47,078 nucleotides of DNA from Faecalibacillus intestinalis (GTDB lineage Bacteria > Bacillota_I > Bacilli_A > Erysipelotrichales > Coprobacillaceae). The notes below the pieces were generated by a model. That model worked only from the letters and a program-made list of their open reading frames with translations. It had not been told where the DNA came from and did no database searches. Made by a program: the position numbers and the translations under genes. The stretch is from positions 1-47,078 of the forward strand of contig NZ_PYLQ01000020.1 of the NCBI RefSeq assembly GCF_003024685.1, written 5' to 3'. Numbering within the stretch: position 1 is the stretch's first letter; the number at the start of each line of letters is the position of its first letter. Shown in pieces: positions 1-8,978 of this stretch.

Positions 1-727
1 GCTGGTATGATATTAACAACTATTCCAACAGTAAATGCGGAAGATGAAATTACATTAGATGAAGTGACTGATCAAATAATTGATATTTCAGATAAATATA
101 ATTAAGCTGGTGTTACATCAGGACAATTATTCAATTTAATTACGCTAACTCAAACGGATGATGAATTATTAGACGCTTTATCTTTAGATAAAAATGATTT
201 ATTTGATACATCTATACCAAAAAAAGTTAATATACAATCATCACGAAGTGGAGATCCATATGATGGAAATCCACTTGCGTCTAAAGAGGAACAAAAAGAA
301 AGAATGAAGTATATTCGATCAGTCTATAATAAAGAATATAATGATGGAAACCATGATGAATCTATATACGATATATTTATATACTTCACATTATATTGAA
401 AATATAAACTATGATAAGAGTTTTTCAGATGAAAAAAATTTTGGACATCCTGTATATGCAAATATTATTTCACAAAATGATATAGATGCTTATGAACAAT
501 TTTATAAATCTCAAACAGGTGTCGCTATTTATAAAGCATTTAGGACTTGTACAAATGGAATAAAAAATTATAAAGAAAAAGGTGGAAAATATGCGTTTGC
601 TTATGAATTCTTTGGATCAATGTCAAATATTTTAGATTCAAAATATTCGGATTATTTAACAGCATTAGATACCGTTGGAATAACAAATACTACTGATATT
701 TTAGCAACAGGTGTCAAAATAGTATAA
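1..727 (+). pseudogene. Broken secreted-protein gene (partial at window edge)
   Basis: The window opens inside a reading frame whose first residues (AGMILTTIPTVNAEDE) look like the end of a signal peptide and the start of a mature secreted protein. The frame meets TAA at 103-105, then continues as convincing coding sequence (residues such as SGQLFNLITLTQTDDE) to about 390. There a frameshift moves it into the frame ending at 727 (IYTSHYIENINYDKSF and onward). One stop plus one frameshift in otherwise protein-like sequence indicates a decayed gene. I do not recognise the family. Its position next to other broken ICE genes suggests it belonged to the same element. Confidence 0.55.
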
Positions 728-753
728 TGACTTTAATAAAAGGAGGAGAGAAT

Positions 754-1317
754 ATGCCAAATATAAAACCTATCTCTGATTTAAGAAATTACAGCGCAGT
801 ACTTGAAGATGTTACCGTTGGTTTTCCTGTTTATTTAACAAAAAATGGACATGGTTGTTATACTATTATGGATATAAATGAACAAGAAGAAATGTCAAGA
901 AAGGCGAGAAAGTATGACAAGATGGTAGCAGAACTAGAAGTAATGAAAATGTTAAATGAAGGCTTAGCTTCAGCAAATGAAGAAGGCTGGATTGATGAAG
1001 ATTCAATGATAATACATTTCAATGATAAATTCAAGGTGAACAAGAGAGAGTGTTCATCGAAATTGCAAAAAGAACTTGGAGAAATTATAAAATTTTGTAA
1101 AGAAAACAATGAACCTGTTTATCTTGAATTTAATGATAAAGAGAATTTAATTATTATGAGTAGTGAGACATATGATCGCAGAGAAAAAATGTTAGAGTTA
1201 TATGAACAACTTGTTTATATTGAATCAGAGAGAATTATAAATAATAAACAATATACAATTGATGAGTTAAGTAAATATCTTGATAATGTTATAAAAGATA
1301 TGACTGTTAAAAAATAA
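754..1317 (+). CDS. Tandem Phd/YefM-like antitoxin-domain protein
   Basis: The start is ATG 754, behind AAAGGAGGAGAG; an upstream ATG at 727 lacks such a site. Residues 1-45 (MPNIKPISDLRNYSAVLED, then a GFPVYLTKNG stretch) match the DNA-binding N-terminus of Phd/YefM antitoxins. Residues about 95-140 (SSKLQKELGEI, NEPVYLEFND, LIIMSSETYD) resemble a second, diverged copy of the same fold, giving a two-domain protein of 187 residues against about 85 for normal Phd. No RelE, Doc or similar toxin gene follows. It could be an orphan antitoxin, or a regulator of the surrounding ICE. The domain identification is good; the role is inferred. Confidence 0.6.
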   Translation: MPNIKPISDLRNYSAVLEDVTVGFPVYLTKNGHGCYTIMDINEQEEMSRKARKYDKMVAELEVMKMLNEGLASANEEGWIDEDSMIIHFNDKFKVNKRECSSKLQKELGEIIKFCKENNEPVYLEFNDKENLIIMSSETYDRREKMLELYEQLVYIESERIINNKQYTIDELSKYLDNVIKDMTVKK

Positions 1318-1339
1318 GAAAAAGGAATAGTAGGTTAAA

Positions 1340-2316
1340 GTGAAAAATACAACAAAAGCAGGAATGTTTAATATTAACAAGGCTTATGTTCGAGATGCTA
1401 TTTTATATTATACGATTCAACAATACTTTAATAATAATGATAAAAAGACATGTGAATATATAAATCAATTAGAAAAAATAGATCATTTTAATTTTAGAAG
1501 TGGATTAAAAAATATTATTCCCTATTTGTCATCAAAATTAAGTATTTCAGAAAAAGAGTTTTATAACTGTTATTTGAGAGTAAAAGATAGCTTTGCAAAA
1601 TTAACAGATGATGTCATTTTAGTAAAAAAGGTGATGGAATATATTCAAAGCTATTAGCTGATACACAAGGAACACCTCCATTTCTATTTCTAAAAGGAAA
1701 TGTTCATCTATTAAATGAAAAGTCTGTATGTGTTGTTGGAAGCAGAAATGCTACAATAGATTCAATGAAGAAGACAGAAAAAATTGTAAAGTCACTTATC
1801 AAAAGAAATCTTGTTGTTAATGCAGTACTGGCTAAAGGAATCGATACAGTTACTCATAAATCAGCTTTACAAAATGGTGGAAGAACAATTGCAGTTATAG
1901 GAACTCCAATTAATCAATACTATCCAAAAGAAAATAAAGAATTGCAATTAGCTATTGAAGAAAAAGGATTAGTGGTTTCACAATTTCCGCCATGTAATCC
2001 AGTTTATAGATGGAATTTTCCAATAAGAAATGGGACAATGAGTGGAATCTCATTAGCAACGATTATCATGGAAGCAGGGGAAACAAGCGGTGCTTTAAAA
2101 CAAGCAGATTATGCTCTAAAACAAGGAAGAGATGTTTTAATACCGCAATCAGCTCTCAATAATTCTTCTCTATCATGGCCAAAGAAATACATTAAAAAAG
2201 GTGCATATTCTTTTAAAAATTTAAAAGAGGTTTTAGAAATATTAAATAAAGCGAAAGTGTTCTATAAATTATTGAATAACGATGATATAAATGCAATAAG
2301 AAGCATAGAAATATAA
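1340..2316 (+). pseudogene. DprA/Smf-like DNA-processing gene, frameshifted
   Basis: Two overlapping frames together make one DprA-like protein of about 325 residues, within the usual family length. The first (GTG 1340 to TAG 1657) gives the helical N-terminal part. The second, in the -1 frame from about 1612, carries the Rossmann core: LLADTQGTPPFLFLKGN, VCVVGSRN, KGIDTVTHKSAL, GGRTIAVIG, FPIRNGTMSG, EAGETSGAL. DprA binds single-stranded DNA and loads RecA; DprA-like proteins also occur on mobile elements. The join falls on an A-AAA-AAG heptamer at 1624-1630, so either a homopolymer indel broke the gene or ribosomes slip back one base. The decayed genes on both sides make mutation the simpler reading. 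Confidence 0.6.
1624..1630 (+). other. Slippery heptamer A-AAA-AAG at the dprA-like frame junction
   Basis: The heptamer is in the exact zero-frame phase (GTA AAA AAG) for a classic bacterial -1 slip. The next codon after a slip is GGT at 1630, which opens the DprA Rossmann frame. I see no strong upstream Shine-Dalgarno stimulator. It may therefore simply mark where an A was gained or lost. Confidence 0.35.
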
Positions 2317-2434
2317 AATATTGAAATTATTAGTGTATATTGCAATGAAAAAATAAAATTATATACTAAAACAGCCAATCAAAAATGTTGAACAAATATA
2401 GAAAATCATTAAATAAGTTCAACAAACAACCACG

Positions 2435-3329
2435 ATGAAATATTCAGGTAATAAAATTATAAATTTTATAAAAAAGCCAATAGCAATCATGAATCATTTG
2501 ATTTCTTACGGAACAGGAATGATTGTTCTAATAGTGCTTGTTTTATTTATTGGAGTATTTTCTGCGTTGTCAGATGATTCCAGTGCAGTCATCAGAATGT
2601 GGATTTAATGAAAAATATCCAAGAGTGCATAATGGAATAACAGATGATGATTATTCCATTAAGGTAGGAATACAACATTTAGCTAGTTGCTTAAATGATG
2701 CAAAGGTTGCTTCAAGTGGAGATACCGAGCATATATCATTAACCCTTCAAGGGTATAATTATGGAAACGAATATATAAGTTGGGCAAATGAACATTTTGG
2801 AGGATATACTAGAGCAAATGCAAAGGTGTTTTCTGATGAAATGAAGGCAAAATTAAAAACAAATGTTTATGGTGATCCTGATTACGTTGTACATGTTTTA
2901 AGGTATTATCATATTGGAAATAACAATATAGTAGAAGTTGCAAAGTCACAAGTCGGAACAACAAGTGGAAGTAAATATTGGACATGGTATGGATTCAATA
3001 AAAAAGTAAATTGGTGTGCCATTTTTGTATCATGGTGTGCAAATGAAAGTGGAATGTTAGATGATAACTCAGTACCAAAGTTTTCTCTATGCACAAATGG
3101 AGAAAATTGGTATAAGAAAAATAACAGATGGAAAGATAAATCTTATGTACCGATGACAGGAAATATCATATTTTTTGATTGGCAACAGGATGGGCATACA
3201 GATCATGTAGGTATTGTTGAAAAAGTTGAAAATGGAAAAGTATTCACTGTAGAAGGTAATAGCAAAGATGAGGTTAGAGAAAAAAGTTATAATTTAAGTA
3301 GCAAATCTATTTATGGTTATGGGATTTGA
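2435..3329 (+). pseudogene. CwlT/Tn916 Orf14-like cell-wall hydrolase, internal deletion
   Basis: An N-terminal piece (ATG 2435, MKYSGNKIINFIKKP, then a transmembrane helix VLIVLVLFIGVFSAL) ends at TAA 2606-2608. The main body is in another frame from about 2575: PVQSSECGFNEKYP and GITDDDYSIKVGIQ, then YGNEYISWANEHFGGYT of the CwlT lysozyme domain, followed by a C-terminal CHAP/NlpC-type domain (WCAIFVSWCANESG, Cys then TDHVGIVEKVENGKVFTVEGN). The part of the lysozyme domain that normally holds the catalytic Glu is missing at the join. Intact homologues cut peptidoglycan during conjugative transfer. The CHAP domain could still be made from ATG 2538 or 2574 but would lack a secretion signal. 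This is a good marker of a Tn916-type ICE. Confidence 0.75.
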
Positions 3330-3396
3330 AAAATGAAAATATTTTTAAATGACAAAGAAATTCTTTATTTATATTTTTATAATGGAGTGTAATGAT

Positions 3397-3534
3397 ATGA
3401 AAGAATTAGAAAATCTAATTAATGATACGGAAACAATAGCAAAAAAGGTTAAAAATCAATTAGATTCTGCATCTAGTACTTTACAAATAATTCAACAACG
3501 TGAAGAATATCTTGATGAAATAGCAAAAATCTAA
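3397..3534 (+). CDS. Small helical protein after the CwlT remnant
   Basis: A 45-residue reading frame starts at ATG 3397 behind GGAG at 3384-3387. The peptide (MKELENLINDTETIAKKV..., ending in REEYLDEIAKI) is acidic and looks entirely alpha-helical, possibly a coiled coil, with heptad-like Leu/Ile spacing. I do not recognise a family. Its place directly after the hydrolase fits a small conserved gene of the conjugation operon. The good ribosome site and clean frame suggest it is real. Confidence 0.45.
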   Translation: MKELENLINDTETIAKKVKNQLDSASSTLQIIQQREEYLDEIAKI

Positions 3535-3621
3535 TTTAAACATTTTGAAATGGATGTTAGTTAAATAATCAATATATAAATTGATAATAATAAAATAAAA
3601 ATTAAGATAAAAAATGAAATG

Positions 3622-3680
3622 AATCCTGTAAAATATGAATAAATAACAAAGTATTTTTTTGTATTCATTTTACAGGAATT
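3622..3680 (+). terminator. Long hairpin closing the left ICE block
   Basis: TCCTGTAAAAT near 3624 pairs with ATTTTACAGGA near 3667, extending through GAATA/TATTC with a small bulge. The loop is T-rich and the T-tract after the stem is weak. It separates the ICE remnants from the promoter at 3757. Nothing coding is seen in 3535-3756. Confidence 0.5.
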
Positions 3681-3756
3681 ATTTTAATTTTCTTAATATT
3701 TTATACCAAAAATTTGGAATAAAGGTTTATTAAAATTTGTACCTATATAAGTAAAT

Positions 3757-3785
3757 TTGTTATTAATGCATAAAAATGCTAATAT
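3757..3785 (+). promoter_or_regulatory. Fixed promoter reading into the invertible segment
   Basis: TTGTTA at 3757-3762, a spacer of exactly 17, and TAATAT at 3780-3785 make a good sigma-A-type promoter. Transcription would start around 3792, just outside the left inverted repeat (3794-3814). Whichever operon lies next to that repeat would be transcribed. Confidence 0.65.
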
Positions 3786-3793
3786 TAAGTATG

Positions 3794-3814
3794 GATAATT
3801 AGAAGTTATCGATA
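3794..3814 (+). repeat. Left inverted repeat, recombination site (IRL)
   Basis: This 21-bp sequence is perfectly repeated in inverted orientation at 8979-8999. Internally it is GATAA, seven bases (TTAGAAG), TTATC: two short inverted arms round a 7-bp centre, the architecture expected of a tyrosine-recombinase core site. It lies between the promoter and the ribosome binding site of the first gene of the segment. Confidence 0.85.
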
Positions 3815-3839
3815 TAATGATACTGAAAGGGTGATTAAA

Positions 3840-4274
3840 TTGAAAAAAATGATTGGATATACAAATGGAGTTTTTGATTTATTTCATTATGGTCATTTAG
3901 AATTTTTAAATTGTGCAAAAAGTAAGTGCGATTTTCTTATTGTTGCATTATGCCCGGATGATATGGTTGAAAAATATAAGAATAAAAAACCAATTATACC
4001 ATTTGAACAGCGAAAGAAAATTCTAGAGCATCTTGATTGTGTAGATAAAGTTGTAACACAAATATCAACAAATAGAATGGTTGAATTTGACAAATATAAA
4101 TTTGATATATATTTTCATGGTGAGGATGGCTTTGAATTTGATAAAAATACAGGAAATTATGATAACTTACTTAAACAAAATATAATTGTTGATTATATTC
4201 CTAGAAAACTAGATATATCAACTACTAACATAATTAATAAAATTATTTTAAATTATTCAAATGAAAAAAAGTAA
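3840..4274 (+). CDS. Cytidylyltransferase-fold nucleotidyltransferase
   Basis: The protein has about 144 residues, the length of TagD-type glycerol-3-phosphate cytidylyltransferases (about 130). Motifs are GYTNGVFDLFHYGHLEFL (the HxGH nucleotide-binding signature), a basic PFEQRKKILEHLDCVDKVV segment, and IPRKLDISTTNII, the family's ISTT motif. It should transfer CMP from CTP to a phosphorylated alcohol, perhaps glycerol-, choline- or ethanolamine-phosphate; the substrate cannot be read from the sequence. TTG 3840 fits GAAAGGGTG best; GTG 3831 overlaps the ribosome site and ATG 3849 is a later choice. It overlaps the next gene by 14 bp and is the first gene after the left inverted repeat. Confidence 0.75.
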   Translation: MKKMIGYTNGVFDLFHYGHLEFLNCAKSKCDFLIVALCPDDMVEKYKNKKPIIPFEQRKKILEHLDCVDKVVTQISTNRMVEFDKYKFDIYFHGEDGFEFDKNTGNYDNLLKQNIIVDYIPRKLDISTTNIINKIILNYSNEKK

Positions 4275-6585
4275 TTTTATAAAAAAAGTTATCATTTGTA
4301 TATATATATTTTTTTTGTTAATTCTTTTAACTATTCTTTATTATAACCCACATAAATGGTTTGATATTTTAACCATTTTTCTTACATCTATTCTATTTCC
4401 TTTTCTTATGTCTATAATTAAAAAATTAAATAAAAAACGTAATTTATTGAATAGTTTGTATGCTGAAAATATTCCAAGTCACTTTATTGATAGAACAAAA
4501 GCATTAGAAGAAATTATAAAGAAAATAAATAATAATAATAAAATAATTTTTATTTCTGGAGGAAATGGAATAGGTAAAACATTTTTCTTATTGAAAGTTT
4601 ATCAAGAAATTACAGAAAATAAATATAAATTTTATTCTAATAAATTATTTCCAATATATCTTGAGTTAAATGATGATATATCTATAGAACAAGCAATAAT
4701 GAATAAAATAAAATTGGAAGAAAATAATTATAGTTGCAAAGAAATTATCCAAAGACTTAGAAAGATAACAAAAAATGATATAGTGATTCTAGTTGACAAC
4801 AATTCAACAAATAATTATCAAAATATGATGTCATTTGTTGAATCATTACAAGAGCTAGATAATGGCTTAATATTTATAATAAGTACATACACTTCCTCAC
4901 CAAATTTATATGAAAATAATATCGAATTAGAAAAATTTTCAATTAAAGAAGTAAATGAGATGGCTAGTGAGTATAATTTAAATATACCTCATGAAATTTC
5001 AGAAACTATTTTCAATTATTCAAATGGAATTCCTATTTTAATAAAAATATTATTATTCAACCAAAAAGTTGTTAACAATTCTCATAACAGCATTCCTGCT
5101 CAAAATTATATTCATGAAATTTGTCAAAGACTTGATAAAAATTCTTTAGAAATGTTAAAAACTGTTTCATTTTTTAATATTTTAGAAGAACCCATGAATT
5201 ATTCATTATTTAGAGGCATAAATATTAATTTTTCAAAAAATAATTTACGCATTTTAAAAGAGCGAGGATTAATAAATAGTACGAATGACAAAATTATAAT
5301 TAACAACTACATAGCTTTTTTAATAAGACAATGTTATGATGATGAAAGATTTGATTATTATAATAGTTTTATAGAAAAAAGAATAAAAATTGGTTACTCA
5401 GATGAAAAGTATATTTTTCTTGTATTAAATAGTCAAAATAATGATCTATCTAAATTAGAAATAAAAAATTATTTATTAAGTTTTTTTAAAAAAAGAAAAT
5501 ATACTTATTTTATTAATTTATATGAAAAAACTTTTATAGAAGATTTTAATTTAAACAATAATTATGATGATGAAGAAATAAGAAATTATTTAATGTATAT
5601 GTATTTTCATTCTTTATTAGAATTAGGTGAGTATCCAAAAGCAATTGATTTTTTTAATAATGAAGATCTATGGGTATCTAACATAACTTTGCTAGATCAT
5701 AAAACATTTTCTTTTGATTTTAATTTTGATTCTGCTGATTTATATCATTTTCAAGCTGAATACGAAAATGCAATAGAACAATATCAAATATTAAAACGTG
5801 ATGAAAAAAATTCGTTAAAAAACAACTTAAAATGTCAATGGGCTATAGCACACTGTTACCGACATATGGGCTCAGAAAAGGATTTAATTTATTCTTTAAG
5901 TATATCGGATTCTATTTGTGAAAAAACAAGTTCAAAAAAAGAACTTTTCAATTTATATCTTCGAAATAAGATGTCCATTATTATGATTAATTTATATTTA
6001 AAGAATACAAATTATGACTATGAAAAACAATTTAATAGATTAATACAAAAATGCAATCAATATTTTCTTGACAATAAGAAAAATGAAATTTTAAATAGTA
6101 GACAAAGAGCAATTTTCTACAAAATAATAAAAAAAGATTATGATACTGCATGTAAAATGTTGTATTCTTCTATACAAGAACTTGAAAATAAGAACTTAAG
6201 AATAAAGTATGATTATTATTTTGAAATTGCTGAAGTATATCGCAAAAAAGCACTTATCAATATTTCAAATGAATATTTAACTATCTCAAAAAAATATTAT
6301 GAAAAATCGCTTCGCTTTGCTAAAAGAGTAAATGATGTAAATTTAGAAATGATTAATCAACTAGGTATTATCATTTCAAATATACAAAATGAGATTCTTG
6401 AAGAGAAGCAATTAAATATTATTTTAAAAATAGAACAATTTGCCAAAGAGAAAAAAATATTTTATATATTAAATTGGTGTGCAAGTATTAGAGAGTATTT
6501 AACAATTGCATTACATGATAAATCAAATTCAAGGGTAAATTATTTATATGAAAAAGTAGTAAATATTGATCTCTTTGTAATGTAA
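4261..6585 (+). CDS. Membrane-anchored STAND-type NTPase with TPR-like C-terminus
   Basis: A 774-residue protein. Two transmembrane helices occupy residues about 8-26 and 33-55 (IYIFFLLILLTILYY and ILTIFLTSILFPFLM). An AAA/STAND NTPase follows, with Walker A GGNGIGKTFFLL near residue 100 and Walker B DIVILVDNN near 175. The C-terminal half is rich in Tyr and Leu helices with TPR-like pairs (ADLYHFQAEYENAIEQYQ). STAND proteins work as signal-triggered switches; some are antiphage or death effectors, but no effector domain is recognisable here. It overlaps the upstream gene by 14 bp without its own clear ribosome site, so translation is probably coupled. Pairing with a cytidylyltransferase is unusual. 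Confidence 0.65.
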   Translation: MKKSNFIKKVIICIYIFFLLILLTILYYNPHKWFDILTIFLTSILFPFLMSIIKKLNKKRNLLNSLYAENIPSHFIDRTKALEEIIKKINNNNKIIFISGGNGIGKTFFLLKVYQEITENKYKFYSNKLFPIYLELNDDISIEQAIMNKIKLEENNYSCKEIIQRLRKITKNDIVILVDNNSTNNYQNMMSFVESLQELDNGLIFIISTYTSSPNLYENNIELEKFSIKEVNEMASEYNLNIPHEISETIFNYSNGIPILIKILLFNQKVVNNSHNSIPAQNYIHEICQRLDKNSLEMLKTVSFFNILEEPMNYSLFRGININFSKNNLRILKERGLINSTNDKIIINNYIAFLIRQCYDDERFDYYNSFIEKRIKIGYSDEKYIFLVLNSQNNDLSKLEIKNYLLSFFKKRKYTYFINLYEKTFIEDFNLNNNYDDEEIRNYLMYMYFHSLLELGEYPKAIDFFNNEDLWVSNITLLDHKTFSFDFNFDSADLYHFQAEYENAIEQYQILKRDEKNSLKNNLKCQWAIAHCYRHMGSEKDLIYSLSISDSICEKTSSKKELFNLYLRNKMSIIMINLYLKNTNYDYEKQFNRLIQKCNQYFLDNKKNEILNSRQRAIFYKIIKKDYDTACKMLYSSIQELENKNLRIKYDYYFEIAEVYRKKALINISNEYLTISKKYYEKSLRFAKRVNDVNLEMINQLGIIISNIQNEILEEKQLNIILKIEQFAKEKKIFYILNWCASIREYLTIALHDKSNSRVNYLYEKVVNIDLFVM

Positions 6586-6912
6586 ATTATTGGATATCAT
6601 GTAAGCAAGATTAAATCAATATATTTGATTGATAAAATGACATTCTAAATTTTTATGGTTTTAAGAAGTCGCTAACTTTATACCAAATTTAGATTTAAAG
6701 ATAAAAGACATTAGATTTATTACGTTTTGAAGGTAACAATTAATGTCTTTTTTTATGGATATAATATCTTACTTTATTATGATATTTATTTTTTGGCTAC
6801 TTAACAATGAAAAAAGTTTTACTATTACGTTCTTGCTAAGTTTCTATAACGGTAAATTGACTCTTTAATACTTTAGATATTCAACAGAATGATACCTTTA
6901 ACTTTTTATTAA
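6586..6912. other. Convergent intergenic region inside the invertible segment
   Basis: These 327 bp separate the 3' ends of the two opposing operons. The only structure I see is the bidirectional hairpin at 6703-6751; no gene or promoter is evident. Confidence 0.5.
6703..6751. terminator. Bidirectional terminator between the convergent operons
   Basis: AAAAGACATTA (6703-6713) pairs with TAATGTCTTTT (6741-6751) and is followed by Ts on the plus strand; the complementary A-run serves the minus strand. It insulates the two operons in either orientation. Confidence 0.65.
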
Positions 6913-8199
6913 TTATAATTTAAATAATTTATTTGTTAAATCTATTATGTTTTCTTCAAATGTATATTTTATCATTTTTCTTTTTGATAAATTTTTAACT
7001 TCTGAAATTATATAATTTGAATAATTTGTATTTTCATCAATACATTCCAAATATACTTTGTATAGTACTTCTGATATTATTTTCAGTTCATCGTAATTCC
7101 AACCGTACCTGGCTATTAATTGTGTACCTATCCTAATTCCAGAACCATTATATATTTGTTTCTTTCTTGCATTTAAAGTTATTTTATAAACTTGGCATCG
7201 CATTATAAATTTATCAACTATTTTTGAATCCATCAAAATAAAAATTTGATGAGTTTCTGTATAAATTTTATCCTTTTTTACAATATTAAACCCTTTTTCT
7301 TCTAATAATTTTCCTAACATGTTTGCAACTTTCACCATATGCTCACAGTATTCTTTACCAAAAATTGAAAATTCTTCTAACGTAAATATCAAACTCATTA
7401 TTTGATGGAGTTGTACATTTCTTAGATAATCTGGATTTATTTTTAAATCAATCTTATTTATAATATCAGAAGAATTTGTTAATATTAATCCATTTGTAGG
7501 TCCTGGCAATGTTTTATGTGTTGATCCTGCCATAATAAACTGATAGGAACTATCAAAAAATTCTAGATAGTTTCTTATTTTTTTTGATGCGATTAATCCT
7601 AAAACCTGTGTAGCATCATAAATAAGAATTTTATTTTTATCCATTTTTATTTTTTCTAATTTAGGTTGAAATATCATATCAGATTGACATATCAAAATAC
7701 CTTTTATACTGTCATCTAATAAGAGTGTGTTTAACTTTTCATAATCAAAATCATAGTTATTATAATCATATGGCATAGAACATGTTTTAATACCTAGTCT
7801 TTTACATAATTTTGGCATAGAACTATGACCTCCACATTCTTCATCGCTGATTAATATTTTATCATTATTTTTAAAAAGGGACATAAGTAATAGACTAATT
7901 GTATTTACTCCAGTTAGAGTTCTTCCATCAGCGTACATACTTTTAAATAATTCAGAACTCAATCGATTTAATAAATTGTATAATTCAAAAAGATTATTAC
8001 TTCCAATAAAGTTATTATGTTCTTGATATTCTTCAATACCACCCATTATGTATTTATCTTGAATAAAAGATTTTAAAGGTATTTTTGTAAATTCAGATTG
8101 TTCATTCTCAGCAGCACATAATGGTAAACAAGATTTTTCAAAATTTGTTATTGGTTCGTATACTTTCTCACATAATTTGTAGAATTCATCGTATTTCAT
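6913..8199 (-). CDS. SHMT-like fold-type I PLP enzyme
   Basis: The protein has 428 residues, close to bacterial serine hydroxymethyltransferase (about 415). The motif AGSTHKTLPGPTNG with Lys229 matches the SHMT PLP-lysine motif THKTLRGPR. Asp195 in YDATQVLGLIA matches the PLP-nitrogen Asp of DMAHIAGL, with the following His replaced by Gln. Other family features are TGVNTISLLLM and DEECGGHSS. Overall divergence suggests a specialised enzyme, such as an amino-acid aldolase or a hydroxymethyl/methyl-transferring SHMT of secondary metabolism, rather than the housekeeping GlyA. It lies 2 bp after the methyltransferase gene. In the orientation shown the operon has no obvious promoter and is probably silent. 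Confidence 0.7.
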   Translation of the reverse strand: MKYDEFYKLCEKVYEPITNFEKSCLPLCAAENEQSEFTKIPLKSFIQDKYIMGGIEEYQEHNNFIGSNNLFELYNLLNRLSSELFKSMYADGRTLTGVNTISLLLMSLFKNNDKILISDEECGGHSSMPKLCKRLGIKTCSMPYDYNNYDFDYEKLNTLLLDDSIKGILICQSDMIFQPKLEKIKMDKNKILIYDATQVLGLIASKKIRNYLEFFDSSYQFIMAGSTHKTLPGPTNGLILTNSSDIINKIDLKINPDYLRNVQLHQIMSLIFTLEEFSIFGKEYCEHMVKVANMLGKLLEEKGFNIVKKDKIYTETHQIFILMDSKIVDKFIMRCQVYKITLNARKKQIYNGSGIRIGTQLIARYGWNYDELKIISEVLYKVYLECIDENTNYSNYIISEVKNLSKRKMIKYTFEENIIDLTNKLFKL

Positions 8200-8201
8200 A
8201 T

Positions 8202-8963
8202 CTATATTTCTCCAATATAAACAATTGTACTCAATGGAAAATAAACTAAATTACCTTGAGCGTATTTATGAAATACTTTTCTTAAATCACTAATATATAA
8301 GTTGTATTTACTATCTTTATTGGTCAAAGAGTATGAAGCCGATAATGCTCTTCCTATATATTCCTCTTCTGTTAAATAATTTAAACCATCATCAATGAAT
8401 TTATAAAAACGTGGTTGTTCTTTAAAAAAATTATTGAATGAATCTTTTTCAAAAGAAAAACTATGTATATCATCTTTATATACTTTACTATATTTTTTTA
8501 TAGTCTTTTGTGTTTCAAGACACAATTCATTTTTTGTTTCTTTGCTATTCCATACTAAAATAACTTTCCCTCTTTTTTTTAAAATTCTTTTAAATTCTTT
8601 TTTTGTGTCTTTTAAATCCAGCAATTGAAAAGCTTGTGCAACAGTAATTAAATCAACTGAATTATCTAATAAAGTAGTATGTTGCGCCGTAGTATTTATT
8701 AAACAAGTATTTTTCTCTAAAATATTTCTTTTTAATTGCTTGTACATATCCTTATTTGGCTCAATTGCAATAACTTGATTTACATATTTTGATAAAATTG
8801 TTGTATTAATTCCTGTACCTGCAGCTATATCTACAGCAATTTTTATTTTGTTTTCATAAATCTCTTTACATAATAAATTTATATAATTATTACTGTATCT
8901 CGCCCTTGTTTTATCGTATATTACAGCTTTTTCATTAAAAATTTCATAATTAAAATCAACCAT
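8202..8963 (-). CDS. Class I SAM-dependent methyltransferase
   Basis: About 253 residues with the standard methyltransferase order: motif I AVDIAAGTGINTTIL near residue 50, an acidic loop IAIEPNKDMYKQL, then LDNSVDLITVAQAFQLLD and LKKRGKVILVWNS. This is a Methyltransf_11/UbiE-like small-molecule methyltransferase; the substrate is unknown. The start at 8963 was chosen because AGAAAGG lies 9 bases before it, whereas the ATG at 8972 abuts that site with no spacing. It begins about 16 bp inside the right inverted repeat and is followed at 2 bp by the SHMT-like gene, so one-carbon or amino-acid chemistry shared by the pair is plausible. Confidence 0.75.
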   Translation of the reverse strand: MVDFNYEIFNEKAVIYDKTRARYSNNYINLLCKEIYENKIKIAVDIAAGTGINTTILSKYVNQVIAIEPNKDMYKQLKRNILEKNTCLINTTAQHTTLLDNSVDLITVAQAFQLLDLKDTKKEFKRILKKRGKVILVWNSKETKNELCLETQKTIKKYSKVYKDDIHSFSFEKDSFNNFFKEQPRFYKFIDDGLNYLTEEEYIGRALSASYSLTNKDSKYNLYISDLRKVFHKYAQGNLVYFPLSTIVYIGEI

Positions 8964-8978
8964 CCTATTCATCCTTTC

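Noticed and set aside
4261-6585. NTPase as a LuxR/MalT-type transcription activator
   Set aside because: A TPR-like tail and NTPase fit MalT-like proteins, but no C-terminal DNA-binding HTH is seen and the N-terminus has membrane helices.
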